Shown here: positions 43,757-53,002 of the stretch, piece by piece | How positions within the stretch are numbered: position 1 is the stretch's first letter | How the letters are laid out: every line of letters starts with the position of its first letter | Program-made: the position numbers and the translations under genes | Notes under the pieces: generated by a model | The model's input: only the letters and a program-made list of their open reading frames with translations | Databases searched by the model: none | What the model was told of the DNA's origin: nothing | Origin: Gammaproteobacteria bacterium | GTDB lineage: Bacteria > Pseudomonadota > Gammaproteobacteria > Steroidobacterales > Foliamicaceae | DNA: 64,000 nt | Direction: 5' to 3' | Assembly: GCA_009845905.1 (NCBI GenBank) | Contig: VXYS01000013.1 | Coordinates: forward strand, 34,924-98,923

Positions 43757-43826
43757 GCGCGTTGTTGCCCCATTCCCGGCAGGAGCGTCGCGAAGTGGCT
43801 CCAGAGGGAATGGGGCAACAACGCGC
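43757..43826. repeat. Long inverted repeat with perfect 21 bp arms (copy D, possible variant)
   Basis: GCGCGTTGTTGCCCCATTCC plus one C (43757-43777) is exactly reverse-complemented at 43806-43826. The 28-base loop (43778-43805) contains GGAGCGTCGCGAAGTGGCTCC; read on the minus strand it has CGACGCTCC, like the CAACGCTCC loop end of copies A-C. Loop otherwise differs, so family membership is tentative. Lies between convergent bolA and hydrolase ends. Confidence 0.75.
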
Positions 43827-43836
43827 GAAGGACTCG

Positions 43837-44652
43837 TCAGCCGCTCCGAAGAAACTCCAGAATAACGTCCACGTACTCTCCGGCCTTTTCCGGATAGTGA
43901 TGCGGATGGCCACCCGAGAAAGTGTGTCCTGTCGAGCCCTCGACCAACGCCAGCACCTTCTCGTGGCAATTGTTCAACGGGTCCGTCTCGGCCGTGAGCG
44001 CCAGCGTGGGTACGCGGACTTTCGCCAAAGCGTCCCCCATCTCGTATTCCCTCAGCGCCTGGGTCGCGTCGTCCATTTGCTGCGCCAGCATGCTGTCGAT
44101 CACCGCGTTGCGGAGCAGGGCGGCGCCGCCATCATCCAGCTCGAACCCCGAGTCCCACATGCGCTGCAGCCACAGCGACCGCTCCCAGACCCAGGCGATA
44201 TGAGCGCCGTCCTCCGACCACTCCGGCGCAGGCTGCCGGGAGATGCTCAGCACTTCGTCGCGGAAGGCGCGGTCCCAGACCGGGCAGCCGTCGAGAACCA
44301 GATGCGTTACGCGCTGCGGATGGCGCAGAGACAGCTCGACCGCGAATTCGGAAGATACGTGCCCGCCCACGACGGCCGCGGACTCCAGCCCCAAACCGTC
44401 CATTACTGCAGCGATGTTGTCTGCATAGTCCTTTACCAACCACGGAGCGGGGCGTGGATCCGACTGGCCGTAACCCATGTTGTCCGGGGCGTAGCCGGCG
44501 AACCCCGAATTGCCGAGCTTCTTCAGCACGGGCACGTATTGGCGGCCGGACGCCGGTGTCCAGTGCAGAAACAGGATCGGAGAACCGAAGCCGGCGGTGA
44601 GGACGTGCACGAAACCCGACGAGGTCTCGACCAGCGTGCGGCGGATGGTCAT
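43837..44652 (-). CDS. Alpha/beta hydrolase-fold protein lacking the usual nucleophile
   Basis: 271 residues, complete fold: oxyanion region ILFLHWTPASG, PDNMGYGQSDPRP, a late Asp in LTAETDPLNN, and a His-rich end GGHPHHYPEK. The nucleophile elbow GxSxG is replaced by Gly96-Gly97-His98-Val99-Ser100. Ser, Cys or Asp is expected where His98 stands, so classical esterase chemistry is doubtful. It may be a lyase, a cofactor-free oxygenase relative, or inactive. Third gene after TonB receptor and dioxygenase on the minus strand, separated from the dioxygenase by 91 bases with a short palindrome. Confidence 0.78.
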   Translation of the reverse strand: MTIRRTLVETSSGFVHVLTAGFGSPILFLHWTPASGRQYVPVLKKLGNSGFAGYAPDNMGYGQSDPRPAPWLVKDYADNIAAVMDGLGLESAAVVGGHVSSEFAVELSLRHPQRVTHLVLDGCPVWDRAFRDEVLSISRQPAPEWSEDGAHIAWVWERSLWLQRMWDSGFELDDGGAALLRNAVIDSMLAQQMDDATQALREYEMGDALAKVRVPTLALTAETDPLNNCHEKVLALVEGSTGHTFSGGHPHHYPEKAGEYVDVILEFLRSG

Positions 44653-44678
44653 GCCGGGTAGTTTTGCCGCGTTTCCGC

Positions 44679-44697
44679 AGAGGGCGAGACGCCCTCT
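44679..44697. repeat. Short GC palindrome between dioxygenase and hydrolase genes
   Basis: AGAGGGCG-AGA-CGCCCTCT, an 8 bp stem with 3-base loop, followed by CTCCCAGG. The same layout (stem, AGA loop, CTCCCAGG) recurs at 54381-54409. Here it separates two co-directional genes. Confidence 0.6.
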
Positions 44698-44743
44698 CTC
44701 CCAGGCGTCTTCTCGCTGGGCAGTCCGACTGCTGGCAGCAAGC

Positions 44744-45607
44744 TCAGGCGGCTTTCTTTCGGGGCGGCCGGCGCCAGGTCACGGGCATCAGCGAATCGGG
44801 AAGGCGTTCGCCCTCTTTCAGCAACTCGCTGCCCTCGAACGGGTTCTTTCTTGCCGTCGGATTGACCTGGTAGCGGATGTCGCTGCCGATCCAGCGCAGC
44901 GAGAATCCGAGGCGGCGGCCCGCGTAGCCGGCCGTGCGCGGTTTGGAGGCGTGGATCGTCTTCGGGTGGATGATCAGCATGTCGCCCGCGCGCGCTTCCC
45001 AGACGCGGATGTCCGCGTCCGGCGCGGCAACCCGCTCCAGCAGCTCCGACCAGGGGTGGAAATTGGGCGGCCGCTCGGCGCCCTCGAGCGCCCAGGAACT
45101 TATATAGCGGTGCGGGTCCCTGTTGGAGCCGGCCAGCGTCAGCAGAGGCGCATTGTCGGGACCCATGTCGGTCAGGGCCACCCACATCGACGGGCTGTGT
45201 TCGCCGGAAAACGGAAACAGGCACTCGTCGTTGTGCCAGGGCGTGGCCGTTTCGTCCTTGTTGCCTTCCTTCAGGAACGTGCCGTCCACCCAGGCGCGCA
45301 TTTCGTCCGAGCCGATCACGTCGGCGACGATCTCGGCGCAGCCGCACTCCTCCACCAGCGCCTGCATCTCCGGCACCCGCCAGTAGGCGTTGACCAGCCG
45401 CACGTAGCCGTCGTGGTCCTCGAATTCCACGTCGCGCATGGTCTCGTGGGGCCCGAAAACAAGCGAGCCGTCGCGCAGCCCGGCGACGACCGAATCGATG
45501 GCTTGCGTCATTAGCGCCACCCACTCGCTGGAAAAAACGCCCGGCACATGGGCCACGCCTACTTCCTTGTAGGCGTCGATGATTTCCTGCGTAACCTTCG
45601 GGTGCAT
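44744..45607 (-). CDS. Phytanoyl-CoA dioxygenase (PhyH) family Fe(II)/2-oxoglutarate oxygenase
   Basis: 287 residues. Iron site His125-x-Asp127 in TPWHNDECL and distal His219 in HPKTIHAS; Arg231 or 232 after YAGRRLGFS is the likely 2-oxoglutarate binder. So it should be active. The family hydroxylates or demethylates diverse small molecules. It starts 11 bases after the TonB receptor stop, on the same strand, and probably acts on the imported compound; the compound is unknown. Confidence 0.87.
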   Translation of the reverse strand: MHPKVTQEIIDAYKEVGVAHVPGVFSSEWVALMTQAIDSVVAGLRDGSLVFGPHETMRDVEFEDHDGYVRLVNAYWRVPEMQALVEECGCAEIVADVIGSDEMRAWVDGTFLKEGNKDETATPWHNDECLFPFSGEHSPSMWVALTDMGPDNAPLLTLAGSNRDPHRYISSWALEGAERPPNFHPWSELLERVAAPDADIRVWEARAGDMLIIHPKTIHASKPRTAGYAGRRLGFSLRWIGSDIRYQVNPTARKNPFEGSELLKEGERLPDSLMPVTWRRPPRKKAA

Positions 45608-45618
45608 GTCGAGAGCCC

Positions 45619-48033
45619 CTACATGCTGTAGCTGACCCGCAGACCCACGATCCGCGGGATCGGACGGTAGCCGAATCCGGACGGCGCGAACCCGTTGAAG
45701 AAGTCCACGTACAGGTTGCCGTCGGTCACGGTGTCGTCATCCAGCAGGTTGTCCACGTAGAGCGCGGCGCGCATGCTCTCGCTGCGGACCCCGAGCTGGC
45801 CGTCCACCCGCCAGTAAGCGTCCTGCGTCGCCACATTGGCGGACGATACGAAGCGCTCGGATGTGTAGCGTGCGCTCATATCCGCGAACCAGTCCCAGTT
45901 GCCGTTCAGGTTGGCCGTGTAGTTGCCGTTGAGATTCAGCTGATGCTCGGGCAGGTCCGCCGGCCGGTTGCCGTCCTTGATCAGCAGGCATCGCTTCCCG
46001 GCCGCGCCAAAGTCCTGGAATTCGCAGCCGCTCTCGCCGATCCGCGATGCGCTGGTGGAGAGCACCCGGAAATTGTTGAACTCCCCGTTGATGTAGGTGT
46101 AGGCGCCGGACAGGGTCAATTCTTCCGAAGCCCGCCAGTTGCCCTCGAACTCAAGCCCCCAGATCGTCGATTTACCGGCGTTCTCGATCACCGGCTGCAA
46201 CTGCTGGGCTTCTTCATTGAAGATCTGCGAGGAGACCTGCTGATCGGTGTAGTCCTGGTAGAACCCGGCCGCGTTGAAGGCCAGCGCGCCGCCCATCAGC
46301 AGCATCTTGGCGCCGACTTCATACGACCAAAGGGTTTCGCGGTCGAAGGGCCGGTCGAGCGAGAAAACCGCGCCGTCCTGGAAACCGGAGGGTTTGGTCC
46401 CCTTTCCGATCGCGCCGTATAGGTTGAGGTTCTCGTCCGGCCGGTAGCTGAGCGCGACCCGGGGAATGGCGTAACTCTCCATGATCGTCTCGCTGTGAAC
46501 GCCGGTGACCATGCCGAACGAACTGAGTATCGGCGGTGCTGCTCCGCCCAGCGAGATCACGCCGAAGAAGAAATTGAACGGCGGGTCGAAGTCCAGTATG
46601 TGCTCAATTTCCTCGTCCGTGTAGCGGATTTCGGCGGAAGCGAACAGCTTTTCGGAAATCGCATACTCCGACCAGGCGAATACCGACTGGTGGTCCGTAT
46701 AGCGGCTGACGTTGCGGCCCTCGCCATCGCGCGTGTCGTAGAAGGCGTGGACGTCGGAATCGAGGATTGGCCCGAGGGCAAGTCCGGTGTCGTTGCTGCC
46801 GAACTGGTCCACGTCCTCCTTCCAGTACAAGGCTCCCAGAAGCCACTGGAAACGGCTGTCCGTCTGCGAGAAGATCCGCACCTCCTGGCTGAACTGCACA
46901 GTGTCATTGATCCGTTCGGTTTCCTGGAAGGCTCCGACTACCCTGCCGTTTACCGATCCGCTCACGAAATCGTTGTCCTGGAAGATGTCGTCGTTCGAGT
47001 CCACCCAGCTGGTCAGCGACTTGATCCCGAAGCTGCCGGCGTCCCAGTCGGCGATGGTCGTGGCGCGGAAATACTCGACGTCCATGCCCTTGTAGTCCTC
47101 GCCGGTGCGGTGATTGATGTCGAAGCGGATGGGACCGTCCACCAGCGGCCCGGAGAAGATCCGGGTGGTGGTGGGGTTTCCGGTGATCACGGCTTGCGCG
47201 CCTTCATTAAGGTTCACGGTGGTGTTGCCGTTGATCACGAACGCGGCCTGGGGCGCGTAGCTCTCTTCGGAGTATTCCAGCCGCCCGTAAACGGAAAAGT
47301 TCTCGCTTGCCTGTAGCAGGAATGCGGCCGAAATACCCATGCCGTCGCCGCCGCCCACGTAGTCGTCGGACACGGTGTTCTTGTAGGAACCGCGCTCATC
47401 GAACCAGTAAGCGTTGACGCGCACGCCGAACGCGTCCTCGACCACCGGCGCTCCGCCGGAGACCCTGATCTCCTGGCCGGACTCGCTGTGCGCCTCGAGC
47501 GTGGCCTTGAGATCGTACTCGTCCAGGCTCGGGCGCTTGGTGATGTAGTTCACCGCGCCGCCGAATGCGGAGCGTCCGTACAGGGCCGCCTGCGGGCCCT
47601 TCACGACCTCGATCCGCTCGATGTCCACCAGCCGCAGGCGCGCGAGGCTCCCGCCGCCGGCCACCTGGACGTTCTGCGATGAAATATCGATGTCGTCGAT
47701 CAAAAGGCCTACGCTGTTGCGGCCCTGTTCCGCCTGCAGACCGCGCAGGGCCGGCGCGTAGTCATTCTGCGTGACCGAGCGGTCGAAGGTCAGGCCGGGC
47801 ACGATCTTGGCGATGTCCTGCAGGTCGCTGAGTCCGAAATTCTCGATCTGCTCTCCGGAAATCGCGGTGATCGCGACCGGGATATCGAAAAGGCTCTCCT
47901 CGCGCTTGCGCGCCGTGACGATGATTTCTTCCAGGACGGCCTCCTGGGCCAGTGCCGGGGTCTGGATCGCGCCAAAAGGCAAAAGCGTCAGTGACGTGGC
48001 CGCCAGGACGGACTTGGTAATGAGTGTTCTCAT
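45619..48033 (-). CDS. TonB-dependent outer-membrane receptor
   Basis: 804 residues. Signal peptide (MRTLITKSVLAATSLTLLPF... ending near ALA), TonB-box-like LEEIIVTARK, plug with VEVVKGPQAALYGRSAFGG, barrel ending in LRVSYSM. Belongs to the large receptor class of marine and soil proteobacteria that take up sugars, terpenoids, vitamin or siderophore-like ligands. Upstream on the same strand are two GPH carriers, downstream a dioxygenase and a hydrolase-fold protein, which suggests a catabolic island. ATG 48033 begins the signal sequence; the longer frame upstream is not needed. Confidence 0.92.
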   Translation of the reverse strand: MRTLITKSVLAATSLTLLPFGAIQTPALAQEAVLEEIIVTARKREESLFDIPVAITAISGEQIENFGLSDLQDIAKIVPGLTFDRSVTQNDYAPALRGLQAEQGRNSVGLLIDDIDISSQNVQVAGGGSLARLRLVDIERIEVVKGPQAALYGRSAFGGAVNYITKRPSLDEYDLKATLEAHSESGQEIRVSGGAPVVEDAFGVRVNAYWFDERGSYKNTVSDDYVGGGDGMGISAAFLLQASENFSVYGRLEYSEESYAPQAAFVINGNTTVNLNEGAQAVITGNPTTTRIFSGPLVDGPIRFDINHRTGEDYKGMDVEYFRATTIADWDAGSFGIKSLTSWVDSNDDIFQDNDFVSGSVNGRVVGAFQETERINDTVQFSQEVRIFSQTDSRFQWLLGALYWKEDVDQFGSNDTGLALGPILDSDVHAFYDTRDGEGRNVSRYTDHQSVFAWSEYAISEKLFASAEIRYTDEEIEHILDFDPPFNFFFGVISLGGAAPPILSSFGMVTGVHSETIMESYAIPRVALSYRPDENLNLYGAIGKGTKPSGFQDGAVFSLDRPFDRETLWSYEVGAKMLLMGGALAFNAAGFYQDYTDQQVSSQIFNEEAQQLQPVIENAGKSTIWGLEFEGNWRASEELTLSGAYTYINGEFNNFRVLSTSASRIGESGCEFQDFGAAGKRCLLIKDGNRPADLPEHQLNLNGNYTANLNGNWDWFADMSARYTSERFVSSANVATQDAYWRVDGQLGVRSESMRAALYVDNLLDDDTVTDGNLYVDFFNGFAPSGFGYRPIPRIVGLRVSYSM

Positions 48034-48181
48034 AGTGGGCTCCCGGGATGAAAGGCCGCTCGGGGTCCAATCCGGCCGGCGCAGATGTGAATCGTTGGCG
48101 CCGCCGCAGCGCAAAGTCCCCAATGTCCCGGAGCCGCGGCGAGCGCAACGCCCGTCCCCGATCTTATCAGACGTCCCCGGG

Positions 48182-49594
48182 CTATACGGTTTCGCGCGCT
48201 GCTCCCGAGGCCGCCCGCGCCGCCTTGAGTTTCTCCTCCGAGAGGTCGTACTTGAACAGGAATATGAGGCTGAGCCCGTAGAGGGCGGCCGGCACCAGGC
48301 CCGCGCCGATGTAAATCGCCGTGATTGCGCTGGCGGGTTGCTCGGCCTGCATGCCCTCGGTGCCCGCCTGGTAGCCGAACCACCCCAGGATATAGAGCGC
48401 CAGCGCCGGTCCGATCGCGAAGGAGAATTTCTCGACGGTCGTATAGAAGGCGGAAATCGTGGCCTCGCGGCGCATGCCGGTCTTCAGGTAATCGTATTCC
48501 ACGGCATCCGGCAGCAGGGACGGGCCCATGACCAGCACGCCGCTGCCGAATATGCCCAGGAAGACGGCGCGCACGAATACGTAGGACAGGGGGTCCTGGG
48601 CCGTGGCGAGCAGCCAGGAAGCCGTCACGAGTGCATAGCCCGCGGTGCAGATCATGTAGATCGACCGTTTGCCGTATTTCCGCGAGGCGCGGCTCCACAG
48701 CGGCAGTACCAGAATGATGACGACGGTAATCGTGACCAGGTAGACGGTCGTAAGCGTGTAGCTCATTCCCAGGATCACGACCTTGAAATACACGCCGGTC
48801 ACGCCGGCCGTCGCCAGGCCCAGCAGCTGGCCGAGCTTGGCGCCCAGCAGCAGGAGAAGCGGCCGGTTGTCGAAGGCCGTCCTGATCTGCGTTCCTATCG
48901 GGTAAGTCTTCTTGACGCTGACCGTCTGTCTGGCCGGCGCCGTGCCGAAGAAGCAATAAATCGATGGAAGCACGATCAACGCCGCATAGATCCACGCCAT
49001 CGTGCCGTGCGCGCCGCGATCGTTGCCGAGGTATTCGACCAGCGCGAAAGAGAAGACCGAGATCAGACCGCCGACGTTTACGAACGCGATCCGGTGGGCC
49101 ATGAGCGAGGTCCGCACGTGATAGCTGCCCGTCATTTCGGCGGGCATCGCCAGGTAAGGAATATTGAAGACGGTGTAGCCGGTATAGGTCAGCAGCAACG
49201 CCGCGAGCATGAAGGCGATCAGCGGCGTCTGGCTGGCGAACTCCGGCGGGTTGAATGCCAGCGCGAAGCCTGCGGCGGCAATTATCCCGCCCAGGAAAAG
49301 AAACGGCCGGCGGCGGCCCCAGCGGCTTTGGGTACGGTCGCTGATGATCCCCATCAGCGGATCGGTGACTACGTCGTAGAGCTTGGAGGACAGCAGCAGG
49401 GTGGCCACGGTGGTGGCGCCTATTCCCAGAAAGTTGGTCATGAAGGGCGCGAGGATGCCGGCCGGCGTATTCAGGACCACCGCCATGCCCAGCGCGCCGG
49501 CGCCGAAGTTGATGCGCAGTCCTCTTGAGACTGCGCCTTCCGCTTCCGTCGCTTCAGGCGCGGGCGACCCGGTCGTGTGCTCTTGTATTGCCAT
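48182..49594 (-). CDS. GPH-type MFS cation symporter (MelB-like), copy 1
   Basis: 470 residues, 12 membrane helices. GPH family landmarks: DVVTDPLMGIISDRT and SRWGRRRPFLFLG after helix 2, NIPYLAMPAEM, and DAVEYDYLKTGMRREA late in the protein. GPH carriers import sugars, glucuronides or related compounds with Na or H. Very similar along its length to the neighbour gene, so a tandem duplication. The 148-base space to the TonB receptor holds no feature I can support. Confidence 0.9.
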   Translation of the reverse strand: MAIQEHTTGSPAPEATEAEGAVSRGLRINFGAGALGMAVVLNTPAGILAPFMTNFLGIGATTVATLLLSSKLYDVVTDPLMGIISDRTQSRWGRRRPFLFLGGIIAAAGFALAFNPPEFASQTPLIAFMLAALLLTYTGYTVFNIPYLAMPAEMTGSYHVRTSLMAHRIAFVNVGGLISVFSFALVEYLGNDRGAHGTMAWIYAALIVLPSIYCFFGTAPARQTVSVKKTYPIGTQIRTAFDNRPLLLLLGAKLGQLLGLATAGVTGVYFKVVILGMSYTLTTVYLVTITVVIILVLPLWSRASRKYGKRSIYMICTAGYALVTASWLLATAQDPLSYVFVRAVFLGIFGSGVLVMGPSLLPDAVEYDYLKTGMRREATISAFYTTVEKFSFAIGPALALYILGWFGYQAGTEGMQAEQPASAITAIYIGAGLVPAALYGLSLIFLFKYDLSEEKLKAARAASGAARETV

Positions 49595-49620
49595 GGCTCC
49601 CCCTGACTGTGGAGGGCAGT

Positions 49621-51027
49621 TTAGCCGCTCGCTTCGGGGACGGAGCCGGGCGGCCGGCCGCGCAGCTCCTTGAGCCGGTCTTCCGAAAGGTCGTAATTGA
49701 ACAGGAATATCAGGCTGAGCCCGTACAGTGCGGCCGGCGTCAGGCCCGCGCCGATATAGATCGCGATGATGGCGCTTTGCGGCTGCTCGATTTGCATGCC
49801 TTCCGTGCCGGCCTGGTAGCCGAACCAGCTCAGGAAGTAGAGCGCCAGCGCCGGGCCGATCGCGAACGCCAGCTTTTCCATGGTCGAATAGAAGGAGGAC
49901 AGCGTGCCCTCGCGGCGCATTCCGGTCTTGAGGAAGTCGTACTCGACGGCGTCCGGCAATAGCGCCGCCCCCAGCACCAGAACGCCGCTGGCGCAGATGC
50001 CGAGCAGTACCGCTCGGATGAAGACATACGCCAGGGGATCGTCCGCCGTGGCCAGCAGCCAGGTCAGCGTAACCAGCGCGTAGCCGGCGCTGGCGGCCAT
50101 GTAGGTCAGCCGTTTGCCGTGCCTGCGCGAAGCCATGTTCCAGAGGGGAATGAACGCAATGATGACCACGCTGCTGGTATACAGGTACAAGGTCGTGAGC
50201 TGGTAGCTGAGCCCGAGGATCACGACCTTGAAATAGACCCCCGTCGCGCTTGAGAGCGACACCGCCAGCAACTGGCAGAACTTGGCCCCGAGCAGAAGCA
50301 TCAGCGGCCTGTTCCTGAACGCGGTCCGGATTTGCGTGCCGATCGAATAGGCATGCTCCTTCTGGAACGTCTGTTTCGCCGACGCGGTGCCGAAGAAGCA
50401 ATAGGCCGACCCCAGAAAAATGAGCATCCCGAACGCCGAGCCCATGATTCCGTGAGCGGCCCGGTCGTTTCCCAGCCACTCGACAAGCGCAAACGCGGTC
50501 ACGGCGATCAGTGCGCCGATATTGAGGAAGACGACCCGGTGCGACATCAGCGTCGTGCGTTCGTGGTAGCTGCGGGTCATCTCGGCGGGCATGGCCATGT
50601 ACGGAATATTGAACAGCGTGTAGCCGGTATACGTGACCAGCAGCGCCCCCAGCACATAGGCGATGAGCCACGCCTGGCTGCCTATGGCCGGAGGATTGAA
50701 AACGAGTGCGAGACCGATGGCGCTGATGGCGCCTCCCAGCATCAGGAACGGCCGGCGGCGGCCCCATCGCGTCGCCGTCCGGTCGCTGATCACGCCCATC
50801 AGGGGGTCGGTCACCATGTCGTACAGCTTGGAGACCAGCAGCAGCGTGGCCGCCGCTCCCGCGCCTATTCCAAGAAAGTTGGTCATGAACGGCGGGAATA
50901 CGCCACCCATCGTGTTCAGGATGACGGCCATGCCCATCGCGCCGGTGCCGAAGTTCATGCGCAGGCTCTGCGGGAGAGCGCCATCGGCGGTCGTTAAATC
51001 GTGCGGCGGTGTATTCCTGTTCTTCAT
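49621..51027 (-). CDS. GPH-type MFS cation symporter (MelB-like), copy 2
   Basis: 468 residues, paralogue of the next gene. The same blocks appear: SDRTATRWGRRRPFL, NIPYMAMPAEM, DAVEYDFLKTGMRRE, and SLIFLFNYDLSE near the C-terminus. Starts at ATG 51027; 26 bases separate its stop from the ATG of copy 1. Divergent from apbC across 85 bases. Two near-identical carriers in tandem may differ in substrate or give dosage. Confidence 0.9.
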   Translation of the reverse strand: MKNRNTPPHDLTTADGALPQSLRMNFGTGAMGMAVILNTMGGVFPPFMTNFLGIGAGAAATLLLVSKLYDMVTDPLMGVISDRTATRWGRRRPFLMLGGAISAIGLALVFNPPAIGSQAWLIAYVLGALLVTYTGYTLFNIPYMAMPAEMTRSYHERTTLMSHRVVFLNIGALIAVTAFALVEWLGNDRAAHGIMGSAFGMLIFLGSAYCFFGTASAKQTFQKEHAYSIGTQIRTAFRNRPLMLLLGAKFCQLLAVSLSSATGVYFKVVILGLSYQLTTLYLYTSSVVIIAFIPLWNMASRRHGKRLTYMAASAGYALVTLTWLLATADDPLAYVFIRAVLLGICASGVLVLGAALLPDAVEYDFLKTGMRREGTLSSFYSTMEKLAFAIGPALALYFLSWFGYQAGTEGMQIEQPQSAIIAIYIGAGLTPAALYGLSLIFLFNYDLSEDRLKELRGRPPGSVPEASG

Positions 51028-51112
51028 TGCGTTGTCGGACGAAACTACCGGGAGTCTAGCGGCTGACTTGCCTGTCGGCACTTACAATCAGGCCATTTCC
51101 CGGGGAGGATCA

Positions 51113-52165
51113 GTGACCAGAGACCTGGAAACGGCGGTTTTGGGCGTCGAGGCCCCGTTCGGCGGGTTGACGCTGGGCGAGGCAGGGGGCCGCGTTCGCG
51201 CGCGAAACGGAGGCCGCGCGATCGAGTTGACCGTGGGTTTTCCCTGCGACGGGTTTGTCGAAGAGTTGCAGGCGCGGGTCCGTGAAGTCACGTCCGCGGA
51301 AGAGGTGGCGGTTCGCACGGAGATTGCGGCGCACGCGGTACCGCCGCAGGTGCAGAGGCTGGAGCATGTCAGGAACATCATCGCGGTAGCTTCGGCCAAG
51401 GGCGGCGTGGGCAAGTCCACGGTGGCGGCCAACCTGGCCGTGGGGCTGGCGATGGACGGCGCCGCCACCGGAATCCTGGACGCCGACATCTACGGTCCCA
51501 GCGTGCCGCGGATGCTTGGACTGGAGGGCGAACGGCCGCGCAGCACCGACGGCAAGAGCTTCGAGCCCTTGCGGGCGCACGGCCTGCAGGCCAGTTCCAT
51601 CGGTTTTCTGGTCGATACGAGAAGCCCGGTGGTATGGCGCGGCCCGATGGTGACGCAGGCGCTGATGCAGTTGCTCGGCCAGACCCGCTGGAAGGACCTG
51701 GACTACCTCATTGTGGACATGCCGCCGGGCACCGGCGACATCCAGTTGACGCTGTCGCAGCGCGTGCCGCTGGCGGGGGCAGTGGTCGTGACCACACCGC
51801 AGGAGCTGGCGGTCGCCGACGCCCGCAAGGGCATCGCGATGTTCCGCAAGGTCAACGTGCCGGTGTTGGGCGTGGTGGAAAACATGAGTGCGTATGTCTG
51901 CCCGCACTGCGGCCACACCGAAGCGCTGTTCGGCGAAGGCGGAGGCGCGAGGCTGGCCGGCGAGTTCGACCTGCCGCTGCTGGCGCAACTGCCTTTGTCC
52001 GCAGGCGTGCGCGCGGCCACCGACGACGGACGATTGGTGGCGCCTTCGGAGCCCGACGGCGGGGGCGATTACCGGGCGCTGTCGAGGGCCGCGGCGGCGC
52101 GACTGGCGGGCATGTCCCGCGGCGCGAAGACGGCATTCCCTAAAATAGTAGTAGAGTCCGACTGA
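51113..52165 (+). CDS. apbC: Mrp/ApbC family iron-sulfur cluster carrier ATPase
   Basis: 350 residues. N-terminal MIP18-like (DUF59) domain, then a deviant Walker A ASAKGGVGKS (93-102), DADIYGPSVPRMLG, and CPHCGH with Cys263 and Cys266, which hold the transferable cluster. Delivers Fe-S clusters to apo-proteins. GTG start with a strong GGGGAGGA. In many gammaproteobacteria it neighbours metG; here it leads scpA-scpB-rluB instead. Confidence 0.93.
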   Translation: MTRDLETAVLGVEAPFGGLTLGEAGGRVRARNGGRAIELTVGFPCDGFVEELQARVREVTSAEEVAVRTEIAAHAVPPQVQRLEHVRNIIAVASAKGGVGKSTVAANLAVGLAMDGAATGILDADIYGPSVPRMLGLEGERPRSTDGKSFEPLRAHGLQASSIGFLVDTRSPVVWRGPMVTQALMQLLGQTRWKDLDYLIVDMPPGTGDIQLTLSQRVPLAGAVVVTTPQELAVADARKGIAMFRKVNVPVLGVVENMSAYVCPHCGHTEALFGEGGGARLAGEFDLPLLAQLPLSAGVRAATDDGRLVAPSEPDGGGDYRALSRAAAARLAGMSRGAKTAFPKIVVESD

Positions 52166-52171
52166 TCGACG

Positions 52172-53002
52172 ATGGCCGATAAACAACAACTGTTCGAGGA
52201 GCCCGCCGCCGCGGCGAGCCTGGCGGTCGTCTCGGGCGAGCCGTACGTGGAGGCGCCCGCCGACCTTTTCATCCCGCCGGAAGCCCTGCGCGTGTTCCTG
52301 CAGTCCTTCGAGGGACCGCTGGACCTGCTGCTCTACCTGATACGCCGCCATGATCTCGACATCATGGACGTTCCGATAACCGACATTTGCGAGCAATACG
52401 CGCAGTACATCGAACTGATGCAGGAGATGGAGCTTGAACTGGCCGGCGAGTATCTCGTCATGGCCGCAACCCTGGCTGAGATCAAGTCCCGCATGCTGGT
52501 GCCGCAACTGCCGCTGGAGGAAGAGGACGAGGAGGATCCGCGGGCCCGACTGTTCGAGCGCCTGCTGGAATACGAACGCCTCAAGCAGCTGGCCGCCGGC
52601 CTGGAAGAGCTTCCCCGCCAGGAGCGCGACGCGTTTCAGGCCAGCGTGGACGCGCTTGAGGACCAGCGGCCGCGGGAACTGCCCCAGGCGACGCTCAACG
52701 AGCTGGCGCTGGCCTACGCCCGCGTGATCGAGCGGGTGCGCTTCAGCGGGGGCTGGGCGGTGCAGACCGAACAGCTGTCGGTGCGCGAGCGCATGTCGGA
52801 CATTCTCAAGCAGGTCTCCGGCAGCGAATTTACGGAATTCACCGAGCTGTTCGATCCCTCGGAGGGACGCATGGGCGCGGCCGTGACGTTTTCGGCCGTG
52901 CTGGAACTGGTTCGCGACAACGGCCTGCAGGCGGTCCAGAATGAGCCGTTTGCGCCGATCTACGTCAGCGGTCCACGGCAAGGCAAGGACGCCGCCAAGT
53001 GA
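52172..53002 (+). CDS. scpA: Segregation and condensation protein A
   Basis: 276 residues. Kleisin subunit of the SMC-ScpAB condensin. Landmarks: LQSFEGPLDLLLYLIRRHDLDI near the N-terminus, EYLVMAATLAEIKSRMLVP, an acidic linker EEEDEEDPRARLFERLLEYERLK, and the C-terminal winged helix. Six bases after apbC and overlapping scpB by four bases (GTGA). Confidence 0.95.
   Translation: MADKQQLFEEPAAAASLAVVSGEPYVEAPADLFIPPEALRVFLQSFEGPLDLLLYLIRRHDLDIMDVPITDICEQYAQYIELMQEMELELAGEYLVMAATLAEIKSRMLVPQLPLEEEDEEDPRARLFERLLEYERLKQLAAGLEELPRQERDAFQASVDALEDQRPRELPQATLNELALAYARVIERVRFSGGWAVQTEQLSVRERMSDILKQVSGSEFTEFTELFDPSEGRMGAAVTFSAVLELVRDNGLQAVQNEPFAPIYVSGPRQGKDAAK

Noticed and set aside
48034..48181. Promoter or hairpin element in the 148-base gap before the second TonB receptor
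   Set aside because: No convincing -35/-10 pair on the minus strand and no long inverted repeat; I see nothing I can support.
51068..51088. TTGCCT...TACAAT as an apbC promoter
   Set aside because: The spacer is only 9 bases, too short for sigma70; no better -35 element at 16-18 bases.
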